Below, piece after piece: positions 8,062-16,817 of a stretch of 64,000 nt of DNA. The stretch is from assembly GCA_019420505.1 (NCBI GenBank), contig JAHZHC010000027.1, positions 291,678 to 355,677 of the forward strand, given 5' to 3'. The DNA is from Ruminococcus sp. GTDB taxonomy: Bacteria > Bacillota > Clostridia > Oscillospirales > Ruminococcaceae. A model generated the notes under the pieces. That model did no database searches and was not told the DNA's origin. It saw only the letters and a list, made by a program, of their open reading frames with translations. Position numbers and translations under genes: made by a program. Every line of letters begins with the position of its first letter. Position 1 is the stretch's first letter.

Positions 8062-8769
8062 TTAATTTTTTAGTTGTTTTTCAATTAAATCCGCAATGAG
8101 CAAATCTGACTTCGTCGTGATTTTTATGTTCATTACATCGCCCTTGACAATGTTGACCGGAAGTCCTTTTAAAGTGAAAACGGAACAGGTGTCAGTGAGC
8201 TTTGTTTTTTCATTTTCAGATAACGAATGATATATTTGATACAGCTTTAGAATGTTGAAACTCTGAGGAGTCTGAGCCTGATACATTTCCTTTCTCGGGG
8301 GAACATCAAATACCGTGTTTCCGTTTTGAGAACGAATAATCGTATCAACAGCAGAAATATAAGTGCCGCAGGCATTGTGTTTTAACGCTGTCTCAATGTT
8401 ATCGCTGATAATTTTCTGTGAAACAAAAGGTCTTACACCATCATGAGTAAGAATAATATCATCTTCGTTTTTACCAAATTCATTAATAATTGAATCAATA
8501 ATATTAAATACAGTCGTGTTTCTGTCAGACCCTCCTTTTATGATAGAAATCCTTGAGGAGTCAAGCTTGTATTCTTCAATCAGTTTTTCAGTATATTCAA
8601 TCCATTCGGGATGAACACCTGAATAAACCTTTTCAATGTATTTGTTTTCGAGAAATTTTGTAATAGTATGAATTATAATTGGTTTTCCGCCTATTTTTAA
8701 AAACTGCTTCGGAATATCAGCGCCCATTCTCGTTCCGGTACCTCCGGCAACAATTCCTGCAAATATCAT
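8062..8769 (-). CDS. ispD: 2-C-methyl-D-erythritol 4-phosphate cytidylyltransferase
   Basis: This enzyme transfers CMP from CTP to methylerythritol 4-phosphate, the third MEP pathway step, just before IspE. The 235-residue product begins MIFAGIVAGGTGTRMG, the nucleotide-binding loop, followed by PKQFLKIGGKPIIIHT and later LTHDGVRPF and QTPQSFN, all family hallmarks. The ATG at 8769 is chosen because GAAAGGAC lies upstream; the longer reading starts from a TTG with no ribosome site. It lies 54 bases downstream of prs, with the prs terminator between them. The two genes may be partly co-transcribed. Confidence 0.93.
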   Translation of the reverse strand: MIFAGIVAGGTGTRMGADIPKQFLKIGGKPIIIHTITKFLENKYIEKVYSGVHPEWIEYTEKLIEEYKLDSSRISIIKGGSDRNTTVFNIIDSIINEFGKNEDDIILTHDGVRPFVSQKIISDNIETALKHNACGTYISAVDTIIRSQNGNTVFDVPPRKEMYQAQTPQSFNILKLYQIYHSLSENEKTKLTDTCSVFTLKGLPVNIVKGDVMNIKITTKSDLLIADLIEKQLKN

Positions 8770-8784
8770 GAGTATTAGTCCTTT

Positions 8785-8817
8785 CAAAAAAGCCCTTCGC
8801 TTTTACGAAGAGCTTTT
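8785..8817 (-). terminator. Terminator between prs and ispD
   Basis: In - strand RNA a 12-bp stem (8817-8806 with 8799-8788, one G-U pair) ends in a run of T residues. It follows the prs stop by seven bases, so ispD probably depends on read-through. Confidence 0.7.
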
Positions 8818-8823
8818 AGTATA

Positions 8824-9969
8824 TTATTTATGGTTGTAATTTTCAAGAAGAGCTTTGATTTTTTCATGCGGATCAATAATATTGGAAATTGACTGATCAT
8901 GATTAAGCGATGCTATGAAATATGCAATATATTTAGCGCAGTCAACTTCATAGAACCAAGGCTTTGCCATCAGTTCAGGAGATCTGTATGTCAGATTCGT
9001 GCCGAAAACTCCGTCGATAATTCCGTCAGCATATGCTTTGTCAAAGGATTCAAGACCGTTTGTGAAAATTGCATATGTTGCATAACAGTAAATCTTGTTA
9101 GCCTTGCGCTTTTTCAGTTCAACGGCAATGTCAAGCATTGATTCGCCGGAAGAAATAATATCGTCAGCAATAAAAACATCTTTTCCCGTAACGTCATTTC
9201 CCATATATTCATGTGCTACAATAGGGTTTCTTCCGTTTACAATAGTAGAATAATCACGGCGCTTATAGAACATACCTAAATCAACTCCGAGAACTGAAGC
9301 GTAGTACATGTTTCTGTTGATAGCGCCTTCATCCGGAGAAACGATCATAAAATGCTGTTTATCAGGTCTGAAATCATCAAGATTTTTAAACATAGCTTTA
9401 AGAACCTGATATGACGGAATAATATTGTCAAATCCCATAAGAGGAACAGCATTCTGAACTCTCGGATCATGAGCGTCAAAAGTAAGAACATTTGAAACAC
9501 CCATAGCCTGAAGCTCCTGCAATGCAACCGCACAGTCAAGAGATTCTCTGTAATTTCTTCTGTGCTGTCTTCCGCCGTAAAGCGAAGGCATGATAATATT
9601 TATTCTGTGTGCTTTTCCGCTTGCAGCCTGAATTATTCTTTTAAGATCCTGATAGTGGTCGTCAGGTGACATCCAGTTTTCATGACCGAAGTAATCATAA
9701 GTAACACTGTAGTTACCCATGTCACATAGGATAAACAGGTCGTTTCCTCTTACAGTTTGCTTGATAAGACCCTTGCTGTCGCCTGATGAAAATCTTGGAC
9801 AATTTGCCTCAACCAGAAAAGTATCTTTAAAATATTCTTTTTCGTTAGACCATTTGGTGAGGTAGCTGTTTACCTTTTCACCTAATTCTTTAGCGCCTTC
9901 CATGGCGATAAGACCAAGAGGTGCAACCCTTGAACTGTTGTCAAATAAAATCTTTTCAGCACTTCCCAT
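8824..9969 (-). CDS. prs: Ribose-phosphate pyrophosphokinase
   Basis: The enzyme makes PRPP from ribose 5-phosphate and ATP for nucleotide, histidine and tryptophan synthesis. At 381 residues it is longer than the common bacterial form of about 315, matching the longer variety often seen in Clostridia. Key features are the catalytic loop region YGGRQHRRNYRESLDC, the VLTFDAHDPRVQ segment and the PRPP-binding loop FIADDIISSGESMLDIA at about residues 265-281. The start follows the strong ribosome site GGAGGA. A sigma-A promoter and a short palindrome lie upstream in the divergent region shared with murD. Confidence 0.92.
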   Translation of the reverse strand: MGSAEKILFDNSSRVAPLGLIAMEGAKELGEKVNSYLTKWSNEKEYFKDTFLVEANCPRFSSGDSKGLIKQTVRGNDLFILCDMGNYSVTYDYFGHENWMSPDDHYQDLKRIIQAASGKAHRINIIMPSLYGGRQHRRNYRESLDCAVALQELQAMGVSNVLTFDAHDPRVQNAVPLMGFDNIIPSYQVLKAMFKNLDDFRPDKQHFMIVSPDEGAINRNMYYASVLGVDLGMFYKRRDYSTIVNGRNPIVAHEYMGNDVTGKDVFIADDIISSGESMLDIAVELKKRKANKIYCYATYAIFTNGLESFDKAYADGIIDGVFGTNLTYRSPELMAKPWFYEVDCAKYIAYFIASLNHDQSISNIIDPHEKIKALLENYNHK

Positions 9970-10008
9970 TTTACGTCCTCCGTTATCTTATTTATGATGT
10001 ATATAAAA

Positions 10009-10030
10009 TAATTGTACTTTTATACAATTA
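10009..10030. promoter_or_regulatory. Palindrome in the prs 5' leader
   Basis: TAATTGTA and TACAATTA are perfect 8-bp inverted arms separated by six bases, just downstream of the prs -10 box. It could be an operator or only an AT-rich hairpin; no regulator is indicated. Confidence 0.35.
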
Positions 10031-10058
10031 TTATACTTTATTTTTCGTTGTTTTACAA
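10030..10058 (-). promoter_or_regulatory. Sigma-A promoter for prs
   Basis: On the - strand the -35 box TTGTAA (10058-10053) and the -10 box TATAAT (10035-10030) are 17 bases apart, about 60 bases upstream of the prs start. From here to the murD promoter at 10192 I see no gene or further clear signal. Confidence 0.7.
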
Positions 10059-10191
10059 TAGTTTTTCGTAATTTTCTTGTGTTTCATGTTTTTTAACAAA
10101 AAAACCTCATCTTTTAAAGGCTATTTTTACATATGCATAAAACTTATATAAAGCGCAGAGGCTCAGCTGTGCGGAAAATTAGTGTAATCTC

Positions 10192-10220
10192 TTGCGTTTT
10201 CATGTGAAATGGTATATAAT
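10192..10220 (+). promoter_or_regulatory. Sigma-A promoter for the murD operon
   Basis: TTGCGT (10192-10197) and TATAAT (10215-10220) with a 17-base spacer, about 90 bases upstream of murD. It is the only clear promoter for the following 13.7-kb co-directional block. Confidence 0.7.
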
Positions 10221-10309
10221 ATAATTGTATAATTATATTTGAATGATTTTTTATTACAATAACTGATTGATAATAAAATAAGCTTTCAATCAGGGAAAAG
10301 AGGACATTT

Positions 10310-11701
10310 ATGACTAAAGCACAACGTTTTTTTTCTGATATTAAAAATAAAAGAGTAGCATTCATCGGAACCGGTGTCAGCCATCTTGAACTTATAAAGG
10401 TTTTTTTGACAAAAGGTATAGATGTTGTAGTCTGTGATAAAAAAGATGAAGATCACTTTGATGAAAATATTTATGAGGAGCTTTCTTCAAAAGGTGCCGA
10501 ATTTTCACTCGGCGAAAATTATCTTGATGAAATATTTAATTGTGATATAGTTTTCAGAACACCGGGTATGTATTATAATAATGAAATACTTACAAAAGCA
10601 AGAAAACAGGGTGTTGTAATAACCTCTGAAATGGAAGTTTTCTTTGATCTTTGTCCATGTAAAATATATGGAGTAACAGGTTCTGACGGAAAAACAACCT
10701 CTACTACGCTGATCAGTGAGTTTTTGAAAGCAGAAGGCAAAAGAGTTCATCTCGGAGGAAATATCGGAAAGGCATTGCTTCCGTTAGTTGAAACAATGGC
10801 AGAAACTGATGTTGCCGTAGTTGAACTTTCAAGCTTTCAGCTTATTTCGATGAGAAAATCTCCTGATGTTGCTGTTATAACTAATATTTCGCCTAATCAT
10901 CTTGACGTGCACGGTACTATGGCGGAATATATAGACGCTAAATGTAATTTGATACGTCATCAAAATGCATTTTCAAGAACTGTGCTTAACTATGATAATG
11001 AAGAAACTATGAAGCTTTCTGATATGGTAAGAGGTAAGTCGGTTAATTTTTCTCTTTCTTCTGAAGTTGAAACAGGAAGTTTTCTTCGTGAGGACGGGGT
11101 GCTTTGCTATAAAGAGAAGGGTATTATAACAGAGATTATTCATAAAGATGAGATTAGAATTCCGGGAATTCATAATGTTGATAACTATCTTACTGCTATT
11201 GCCGCAGTATGGGGAAATGTATCTGTGGAAAGTATAGTAAAGGTTGCTAAGAATTTCGGCGGAGTTGAACATAGAATAGAATTTGTGCGTGAAATAGACG
11301 GAGTTAGGTGGTATAACGATTCTATTGCCACAAGTCCGACAAGAGTAATTGCGGGTCTTAACTCATTTAACCGTAAAATTATAGTTATTGCTGGCGGATA
11401 TGATAAGAAAATACCGTTTGAACCTTTAGCAAAGCCTGTTAATGAACGAGTTAAAATCTTGATCCTTATGGGTGCAACAGCTGAAAAAATTGAAAAGGCT
11501 GTAACAGATTGTCCTTATTATCCTGAAAGCGGATTGAAAATTGTTCATGTTAAATCAATGGAAGAGGCTGTTATGACTGCAAACAAGCTGGCTGATGACG
11601 GCGATATCGTAAGTCTTTCTCCCGCTTGCGCAAGCTTCGATATGTATCCTATGTTTGAAGCAAGGGGTAATCATTTTAAAAAGTTAGTCAATGAGCTTTA
11701 A
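10310..11701 (+). CDS. murD: UDP-N-acetylmuramoylalanine--D-glutamate ligase
   Basis: MurD adds D-glutamate to UDP-MurNAc-L-Ala in cytoplasmic peptidoglycan precursor synthesis, using ATP. The 463-residue protein has the expected three-domain layout: an N-terminal Rossmann-like domain (RVAFIGTGVSH), the ATP loop YGVTGSDGKTTST at about residues 120-132, VVELSSFQL and ITNISPNHLDVHGTMAEY in the central domain, and a C-terminal ligase domain containing RIEFVREIDGVRWYNDSIATSPT. The start follows AAAGAGGAC. It leads a long operon that also contains murB, the other peptidoglycan gene here. Confidence 0.95.
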   Translation: MTKAQRFFSDIKNKRVAFIGTGVSHLELIKVFLTKGIDVVVCDKKDEDHFDENIYEELSSKGAEFSLGENYLDEIFNCDIVFRTPGMYYNNEILTKARKQGVVITSEMEVFFDLCPCKIYGVTGSDGKTTSTTLISEFLKAEGKRVHLGGNIGKALLPLVETMAETDVAVVELSSFQLISMRKSPDVAVITNISPNHLDVHGTMAEYIDAKCNLIRHQNAFSRTVLNYDNEETMKLSDMVRGKSVNFSLSSEVETGSFLREDGVLCYKEKGIITEIIHKDEIRIPGIHNVDNYLTAIAAVWGNVSVESIVKVAKNFGGVEHRIEFVREIDGVRWYNDSIATSPTRVIAGLNSFNRKIIVIAGGYDKKIPFEPLAKPVNERVKILILMGATAEKIEKAVTDCPYYPESGLKIVHVKSMEEAVMTANKLADDGDIVSLSPACASFDMYPMFEARGNHFKKLVNEL

Positions 11702-11733
11702 TTAAAAATAAATTTTTGAGGTATCTGAATTTA

Positions 11734-12756
11734 ATGAATATTGAAAATATATTATCACAGCTTATCAGCGAAAACGGAGTTTCCGGCGATGAGTTTGCAG
11801 CGTCGCATAAAGCAGCAGAACTTTTAGAAGAATATCTTGATGTTAATATTGATGCATTCGGGAATGTTTATGGCATTTCAAAAGATTTCAGTAAGAATAA
11901 GAAAACTTTATTGCTTGATGCTCATATTGATGAAATCGGCATGATCGTAACTTATATTACCGATGATGGCTTTTTGAAGGTTTCTGCATGCGGAGGACTT
12001 GATACAAGGTTATTGCTTGCTCAGGAAGTTGATGTTCTATGTAAGGAAGTAATTAAAGGAATAGTGATATCTACGCCTCCTCATCTTGAAAAAGACAGTA
12101 CAAAAGCTCCGGACATTGACGAAATATATATAGATATAGGAATGTCAAAAGAAAATGCTGAGAAAATCATTTCATTAGGTGACAGAGTATTTATTAACAA
12201 TTCTCTTTTATTTATGAAAAATGATTTTGTTACCTCAAAATCGCTCGACGACAGAAGCGGTGTTGCTTCTATTGTTTATGCGCTTGATTTATTAAAGAAA
12301 AAACAAACGAAATATAATATAAATGTTTTGCTGTCAGTTCAGGAAGAAATCGGTGAAAGAGGAGCAAAAATCGGCGCATATAATGCGGAAGCAGATATGG
12401 CTGTAGCTGTTGATGTTTCCTTTGCGAGAACAAACGGAGAATGCGCTGATAAATGCGGCGAAATTGCTAATGGTCCTATGATTGGAATTGCACCTTCTCT
12501 TTCAAGGGAGCTTTCAAACGCTTTGATTGAAACTGCAAAGAAAAATTATATTCCATACCAGATTGAAGTTATGGGCGGTAAAACAGGGACAAATGCGGAT
12601 GTGATCGGAATAACTAAAGGCGGAATCAAAACCTGTACCGTTTCTATTCCTTTAAAATATATGCATACTCCTGTTGAGTCAATAAGTATTTCTGATGTAA
12701 AAAATACCGGCGAACTGATTGCAAAATTCTGTGAATCGGAGGGAGCAGAATGTTGA
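11734..12756 (+). CDS. M42-family metal-dependent aminopeptidase, first copy
   Basis: M42 enzymes are cytoplasmic two-metal aminopeptidases that form large tetrahedral complexes and trim short peptides. This 340-residue copy keeps the ligand motifs: LDAHIDEIG, KSLDDRSGVAS, VQEEIGERGAK, VAVDVS and a late HTPVE. The start at 11734 has TGAGGT upstream; the longer reading begins at a TTG inside that ribosome site. The stop overlaps the start of a second M42 gene, so the two are translationally coupled. Substrate preference (acidic, aromatic or other N-termini) cannot be inferred. Confidence 0.9.
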   Translation: MNIENILSQLISENGVSGDEFAASHKAAELLEEYLDVNIDAFGNVYGISKDFSKNKKTLLLDAHIDEIGMIVTYITDDGFLKVSACGGLDTRLLLAQEVDVLCKEVIKGIVISTPPHLEKDSTKAPDIDEIYIDIGMSKENAEKIISLGDRVFINNSLLFMKNDFVTSKSLDDRSGVASIVYALDLLKKKQTKYNINVLLSVQEEIGERGAKIGAYNAEADMAVAVDVSFARTNGECADKCGEIANGPMIGIAPSLSRELSNALIETAKKNYIPYQIEVMGGKTGTNADVIGITKGGIKTCTVSIPLKYMHTPVESISISDVKNTGELIAKFCESEGAEC

Positions 12757-13781
12757 ATCATTTGAAAAATCTCTGCAATATTAATGGAATTTCCGGTGAC
12801 GAGAAAAGAGTCAGAGATTATATATGTTCTCAGATCGATGGAAAAGCGGAGTATAGAATTGATAATCTGGGTAACGTTATTGCTTTTAAAAAAGGTAAAA
12901 AACACGCTAAACACAGAGTTATGATCTCGGCTCATATGGACGAGGTCGGAGCTATTGTAACTTATATAAATTCCGACGGAACGCTTAAATGTGTACCGGT
13001 GGGCGGAGTTGACGCAAGAGTTATGTTCGGCCGCAGGGTAACTGTCGGAGATAATAATATCACAGGCATTATCGGCTCAAAAGCTGTGCACAACTTAAGT
13101 GCGGACGAAAGAAAATCCGCAGTTAAGTTCGATGAAATGAATATCGATATAGGATGCACTTCTAAAGAGCAGGCAGAAAAATATGTAAAGCTTGGCGATT
13201 CTGTATGTTTTGTATCAGAATTTTTTGAATTCGGCGAAAATAAGATCAAAGGCAAAGCAATTGATGACAGAGCCGGCTGTGCAATTATGCTTAAACTGAT
13301 TGAGCAGGAGCTTGAATGTGATGTGTATTTTGCTTTTGTTGTTCAGGAAGAAGTCGGACTGCGTGGAGCTGAAGCGGCTGCTTATACCGTAAATCCTGAC
13401 TATGCTTTTGTTTTGGAAGCCACAACTGCTGCTGATATACCGTCTGCTCAAAACGATAAAAAGGTCTGTATACTCGGAGAAGGACCGGTAGTATCTTTTA
13501 TGGACAGGCATACGATCTATAATAAAGATCTGTATAATCTTTGCTTTAAAACTGCTCAGGAAAACGGAATTGCATGTCAGACTAAAACAATGATTGCAGG
13601 AGGAAATGATGCCGGAGCTATTCATGTGTCAAGAGGCGGCGTTAAAACCTGTGCAATATCCGTTCCATGCAGATATCTGCATTCGCCTTCGTGTGTAATT
13701 GATAAAAATGATTTTGAAAACACTTATATATTAACTAAGAAATTGTTAGACAGGATTTTTATAAATGATATCGGAAATTAA
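12750..13781 (+). CDS. M42-family metal-dependent aminopeptidase, second copy
   Basis: A 343-residue paralogue of the preceding gene, overlapping it by seven bases. It keeps ISAHMDEVG, KAIDDRAGCAI, VVQEEVGLRGAE and CRYLHSPS, but has VLEATTAAD where the first copy has AVDVSFART. Both copies therefore appear catalytically competent but may differ in specificity or form a mixed complex. The start ATG is embedded in the end of the upstream gene, with GGAG nearby. Its own end overlaps the next gene by 17 bases, showing tight operon packing. Confidence 0.9.
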   Translation: MLNHLKNLCNINGISGDEKRVRDYICSQIDGKAEYRIDNLGNVIAFKKGKKHAKHRVMISAHMDEVGAIVTYINSDGTLKCVPVGGVDARVMFGRRVTVGDNNITGIIGSKAVHNLSADERKSAVKFDEMNIDIGCTSKEQAEKYVKLGDSVCFVSEFFEFGENKIKGKAIDDRAGCAIMLKLIEQELECDVYFAFVVQEEVGLRGAEAAAYTVNPDYAFVLEATTAADIPSAQNDKKVCILGEGPVVSFMDRHTIYNKDLYNLCFKTAQENGIACQTKTMIAGGNDAGAIHVSRGGVKTCAISVPCRYLHSPSCVIDKNDFENTYILTKKLLDRIFINDIGN

Positions 13782-14541
13782 AAATACAGACAGCGATCTT
13801 TTTTTGAAATTGAAACAGAATCATTATTTAAGGCGAATAAAATCTCATTTTCTTGCCTATGGCAACCGCTATGATTTTTGTCGTTTTTTTATGATAAAAT
13901 CAGACGATGTTTTTGTCGGATTAATTTCTTGCTTTTATTCATCAATGATAATTTCAAGTACATCGGACAAAGCATTTTCCAATAAGATTCTTGATGAGGT
14001 TTCTGATTTTATTTCGCTGAATAAGCCAATGACTGTAGAATTTGAACAATGCTATTCTGAATATCTTGCAGAAAAAATTAAAAATGAATATGTGCCTGAT
14101 TTAAGGACGGAATTCAGGTTTATGACAAAGAATACAGCGCTTGACCTGTCAGTTGAAGAGCTTCCTAAGCTTGGTGATGTATTTGAAATACTGAAAAGAT
14201 GCTTTCCATCCATCCTTTCAGATGAAAATCAGCTATGGCTTGCAGACACGTCACATAGGGTCAGAAGAGGATTGTCGCAGTCTTTTATGCTGGATAAATG
14301 TACAACAGCAACAATTCAATATATAGTTGACGGTACTGTTTTAATTGGAAATGTAGGTACTATTCCTGAAGAACGTGGAAAGCATCATGCAAGAAATCTG
14401 CTTTATTGGATCGGAGAAAAGCTGACAAATGACGGCTTTGACGTCAGATTAATGGCAAGACCCAATAGGGTAAGCTATTATGAGGAAATAGGTTTTAAAG
14501 AAATCGGAACAGATATAGTTTTGGAGAGGATAGAGAAATGA
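13765..14541 (+). CDS. GNAT-family N-acetyltransferase
   Basis: The 258-residue product has a C-terminal GNAT fold: a TIQYIVDGTVLIGNVGTIPEERGKHHARNLLYWIGE region (about 190-225), in which the acetyl-CoA pyrophosphate loop appears as EERGKHHA, and a final strand containing YYEEIGFKEIG. The N-terminal half is diverged and may be a second, inactive GNAT-like domain. It overlaps the M42 gene upstream by 17 bases and the next gene by four, so it is firmly in the operon. The acceptor is unknown. Confidence 0.75.
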   Translation: MISEIKNTDSDLFLKLKQNHYLRRIKSHFLAYGNRYDFCRFFMIKSDDVFVGLISCFYSSMIISSTSDKAFSNKILDEVSDFISLNKPMTVEFEQCYSEYLAEKIKNEYVPDLRTEFRFMTKNTALDLSVEELPKLGDVFEILKRCFPSILSDENQLWLADTSHRVRRGLSQSFMLDKCTTATIQYIVDGTVLIGNVGTIPEERGKHHARNLLYWIGEKLTNDGFDVRLMARPNRVSYYEEIGFKEIGTDIVLERIEK

Positions 14542-15809
14542 CAGAAAACATTTTTAATATAGATGAAAAAATTCTTGCTCACGCAAGACAAGCAGAAGCG
14601 GAATGTTCGGAAATGTTTACAGAAATTGATCGTATTGCGGAATATAACGGTCAGAAGGTGCTGAAAGCCTTTATTGACAACAGAGTTTCCGAAAGCTGTC
14701 TTAAGGGTACAACAGGATATGGTTACGGGGATATGGGGAGAGATACTATCGATAAGGTATTTGCACAGGCGTTAGGCGGAGAGGATGCAATTGTGAGGCA
14801 CACATTTGTCAATGGAACGCATGCTTTGTCTACTGCCCTTTTCGGAGTGCTGAGAATGGGTGATACCATGCTGGCAATGACGGGTAAGCCCTATGATACC
14901 CTTGAGGAAGTAATCGGTATAAGAGGCGAACAGGGAAAAGGTTCACTTAAGGATTTCGGAGTAAAATATATTCAGACAGATCTGATCGATGAAAAATATC
15001 CTGATTATGATAAACTTGCTGAGCTTGCAAAATCTGCAAAGGTGGGTTATATCCAGCGTTCAAGAGGATATTCTCTCAGACCGTCGCTATGTATTGAAGT
15101 AATAGAAAAAATGATAAAAACAGTTAAGAATGCAAATCCGGATATTATAGTGATGGTGGATAACTGTTATGGTGAATTTGTGGAAAGAAACGAACCGCTT
15201 TCGGTGGGTGCGGATTTAATTATTGGTTCTTTGATAAAAAATCCCGGAGGCGGAATAGCTTCGACAGGCGGATATATTTGCGGAAGAGCAGATCTGGTTG
15301 AAAAATGTGCTGATCGTCTTACCTGTGTAGGAATGGGAAAAGAAGTCGGTTGTTCGCTTAATCAGAACAGAGAAATGCTGTTAGGTTTTTTTATGGCGCC
15401 TCAAACGGTTGCCTGTTCATTAAAGACATCTGTTTTTGCATGCAGGTTTTTTGAAAAATTAGGATATAAGACGCTTCCTGAGAGCAATGAGAAAAGGACG
15501 GATATTATTGCTTCAATATTGCTTGAAAATGAAGAAAACCTCACCGCTTTCTGTCAGGGAATACAAAAGGGATCACCGATAGATTCATATGTTACACCGG
15601 AAGCCTGGGATATGCCCGGATATGACAGCAAGGTGATTATGGCAGCAGGAGCTTTTACTATGGGCGCTTCTATAGAATTATCGGCAGACGCTCCGATAAG
15701 GCCTCCGTTTGCAGCATGGCTTCAGGGCGGTATAACTTATCCCTCAGGAAAGATGGGAGTTATGATAGCTGCACAGGAAATGTATAACAGAGGATTAATT
15801 AAATTTTAA
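14538..15809 (+). CDS. COG4100 PLP-dependent enzyme (methionine gamma-lyase/aluminium resistance family)
   Basis: The 423-residue protein belongs to the cystathionine beta-lyase-like COG4100 family of fold-type I PLP enzymes. Visible features are TGYGYGDMGRDTIDKVFAQALG near residue 55, RHTFVNGTHALSTALFGVLRMGDTM, a VMVDNCYGEFVE aspartate that would contact the PLP ring, and the probable Schiff-base lysine in GSLIKNPGGGIASTGGY (about residues 231-247). The family is named for aluminium resistance or methionine gamma-lyase activity, but its physiological reaction is uncertain. The four-base ATGA overlap with the GNAT gene indicates translational coupling. Confidence 0.85.
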   Translation: MTENIFNIDEKILAHARQAEAECSEMFTEIDRIAEYNGQKVLKAFIDNRVSESCLKGTTGYGYGDMGRDTIDKVFAQALGGEDAIVRHTFVNGTHALSTALFGVLRMGDTMLAMTGKPYDTLEEVIGIRGEQGKGSLKDFGVKYIQTDLIDEKYPDYDKLAELAKSAKVGYIQRSRGYSLRPSLCIEVIEKMIKTVKNANPDIIVMVDNCYGEFVERNEPLSVGADLIIGSLIKNPGGGIASTGGYICGRADLVEKCADRLTCVGMGKEVGCSLNQNREMLLGFFMAPQTVACSLKTSVFACRFFEKLGYKTLPESNEKRTDIIASILLENEENLTAFCQGIQKGSPIDSYVTPEAWDMPGYDSKVIMAAGAFTMGASIELSADAPIRPPFAAWLQGGITYPSGKMGVMIAAQEMYNRGLIKF

Positions 15810-15831
15810 TGTACGAAAGGGTTGATAACTG

Positions 15832-16791
15832 ATGGCAGAGGTTTTTACAGTCACAATTAAGGAAATTGTCGAACAGCTTCGGCTGGAAATGATTTATACT
15901 CATAAGGATATAGGAAAGCTTCAGATCTCTGATAATGACTGTAACCGTCCCGGTTTACAGCTTATGGGCTTTTATGAATATTTCAATGCTGAGCGTATTC
16001 AGATTTGTGGAAATATGGAATTTGCTTATTTGGCTTCGCTTGATGAAAACACCAGATATCAGCGAATTGAAGCATTGTTTGCTACAAAGATTCCGTTGTT
16101 TATCGTAGCAAGAGGTCATGAGGTTTATCCTGAAATGATTGAACTTGCAAAGAAATATGATATTCCTGTGGCAAGAACTCCTGACAGTACAACTGAATTT
16201 ATTGCTGCTCTTATCGGTTTTCTTAATGTAAGGCTTGCACCGAGAATTACAAGACACGGCGTTCTTATTGAAGTATATGGTGAAGGTCTTCTTATTGTCG
16301 GTGAAAGCGGAGTAGGAAAATCAGAATGTGCTATTGAGCTTGTAAAAAGAGGTCACCGACTTGTTGCAGATGATGCTGTGGAAATCAGAAGAACATCAAA
16401 TGTTACCCTTGTTGGTTCATCTCCTGATAATATCAGGCATTTTCTTGAACTGCGTGGTATCGGAATTATAAATACCAGACGGCTCTTTGGTATGGGTGCA
16501 ATCAAGGTAAGTGAAAAGATTGATCTTATTGTTGAGCTTGAGCCATGGGATTCCAATAAAATTTACGACAGAATGGGCGTCGATAATGAATATACAACAA
16601 TTCTTGGAGTCAAGGTACCAAGTCTTACAATTCCAATTAAACCGGGCAGAAATCTTGCGGTTATCCTTGAGGTTGCGGCAATGAACAACCGTCAGAAGAA
16701 AATGGGATATAATGCGGCTCAGGAGCTTCTTGATAACCTTGGACTTCAGATGGACACTAAGGATAAGGTTAAAAACTGGGACGATGTCTGA
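15832..16791 (+). CDS. hprK: HPr kinase/phosphorylase
   Basis: HprK phosphorylates and dephosphorylates Ser46 of HPr and so controls carbon catabolite repression in Firmicutes. The 319-residue length is typical. An N-terminal regulatory domain (1-130) is followed by the P-loop GESGVGKSECAIEL at about residue 157, RGHRLVADDAVEIRR, the LRGIGIINTRRLFG segment and the C-terminal signature LEVAAMNNRQKKMGYNAA. No HPr or PTS gene lies in the window. The neighbouring order hprK-PHP-murB-rapZ-whiA resembles the clostridial arrangement. Confidence 0.95.
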   Translation: MAEVFTVTIKEIVEQLRLEMIYTHKDIGKLQISDNDCNRPGLQLMGFYEYFNAERIQICGNMEFAYLASLDENTRYQRIEALFATKIPLFIVARGHEVYPEMIELAKKYDIPVARTPDSTTEFIAALIGFLNVRLAPRITRHGVLIEVYGEGLLIVGESGVGKSECAIELVKRGHRLVADDAVEIRRTSNVTLVGSSPDNIRHFLELRGIGIINTRRLFGMGAIKVSEKIDLIVELEPWDSNKIYDRMGVDNEYTTILGVKVPSLTIPIKPGRNLAVILEVAAMNNRQKKMGYNAAQELLDNLGLQMDTKDKVKNWDDV

Positions 16792-16817
16792 TAAATTTAT
16801 TGCGGGAGATAATGAAG

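Noticed and set aside
10617..10629. Third copy of the AACCTCTGAA sequence, inside murD
   Set aside because: It is ordinary coding sequence in frame (ITSEM) and shows no hairpin, so it is a chance match.
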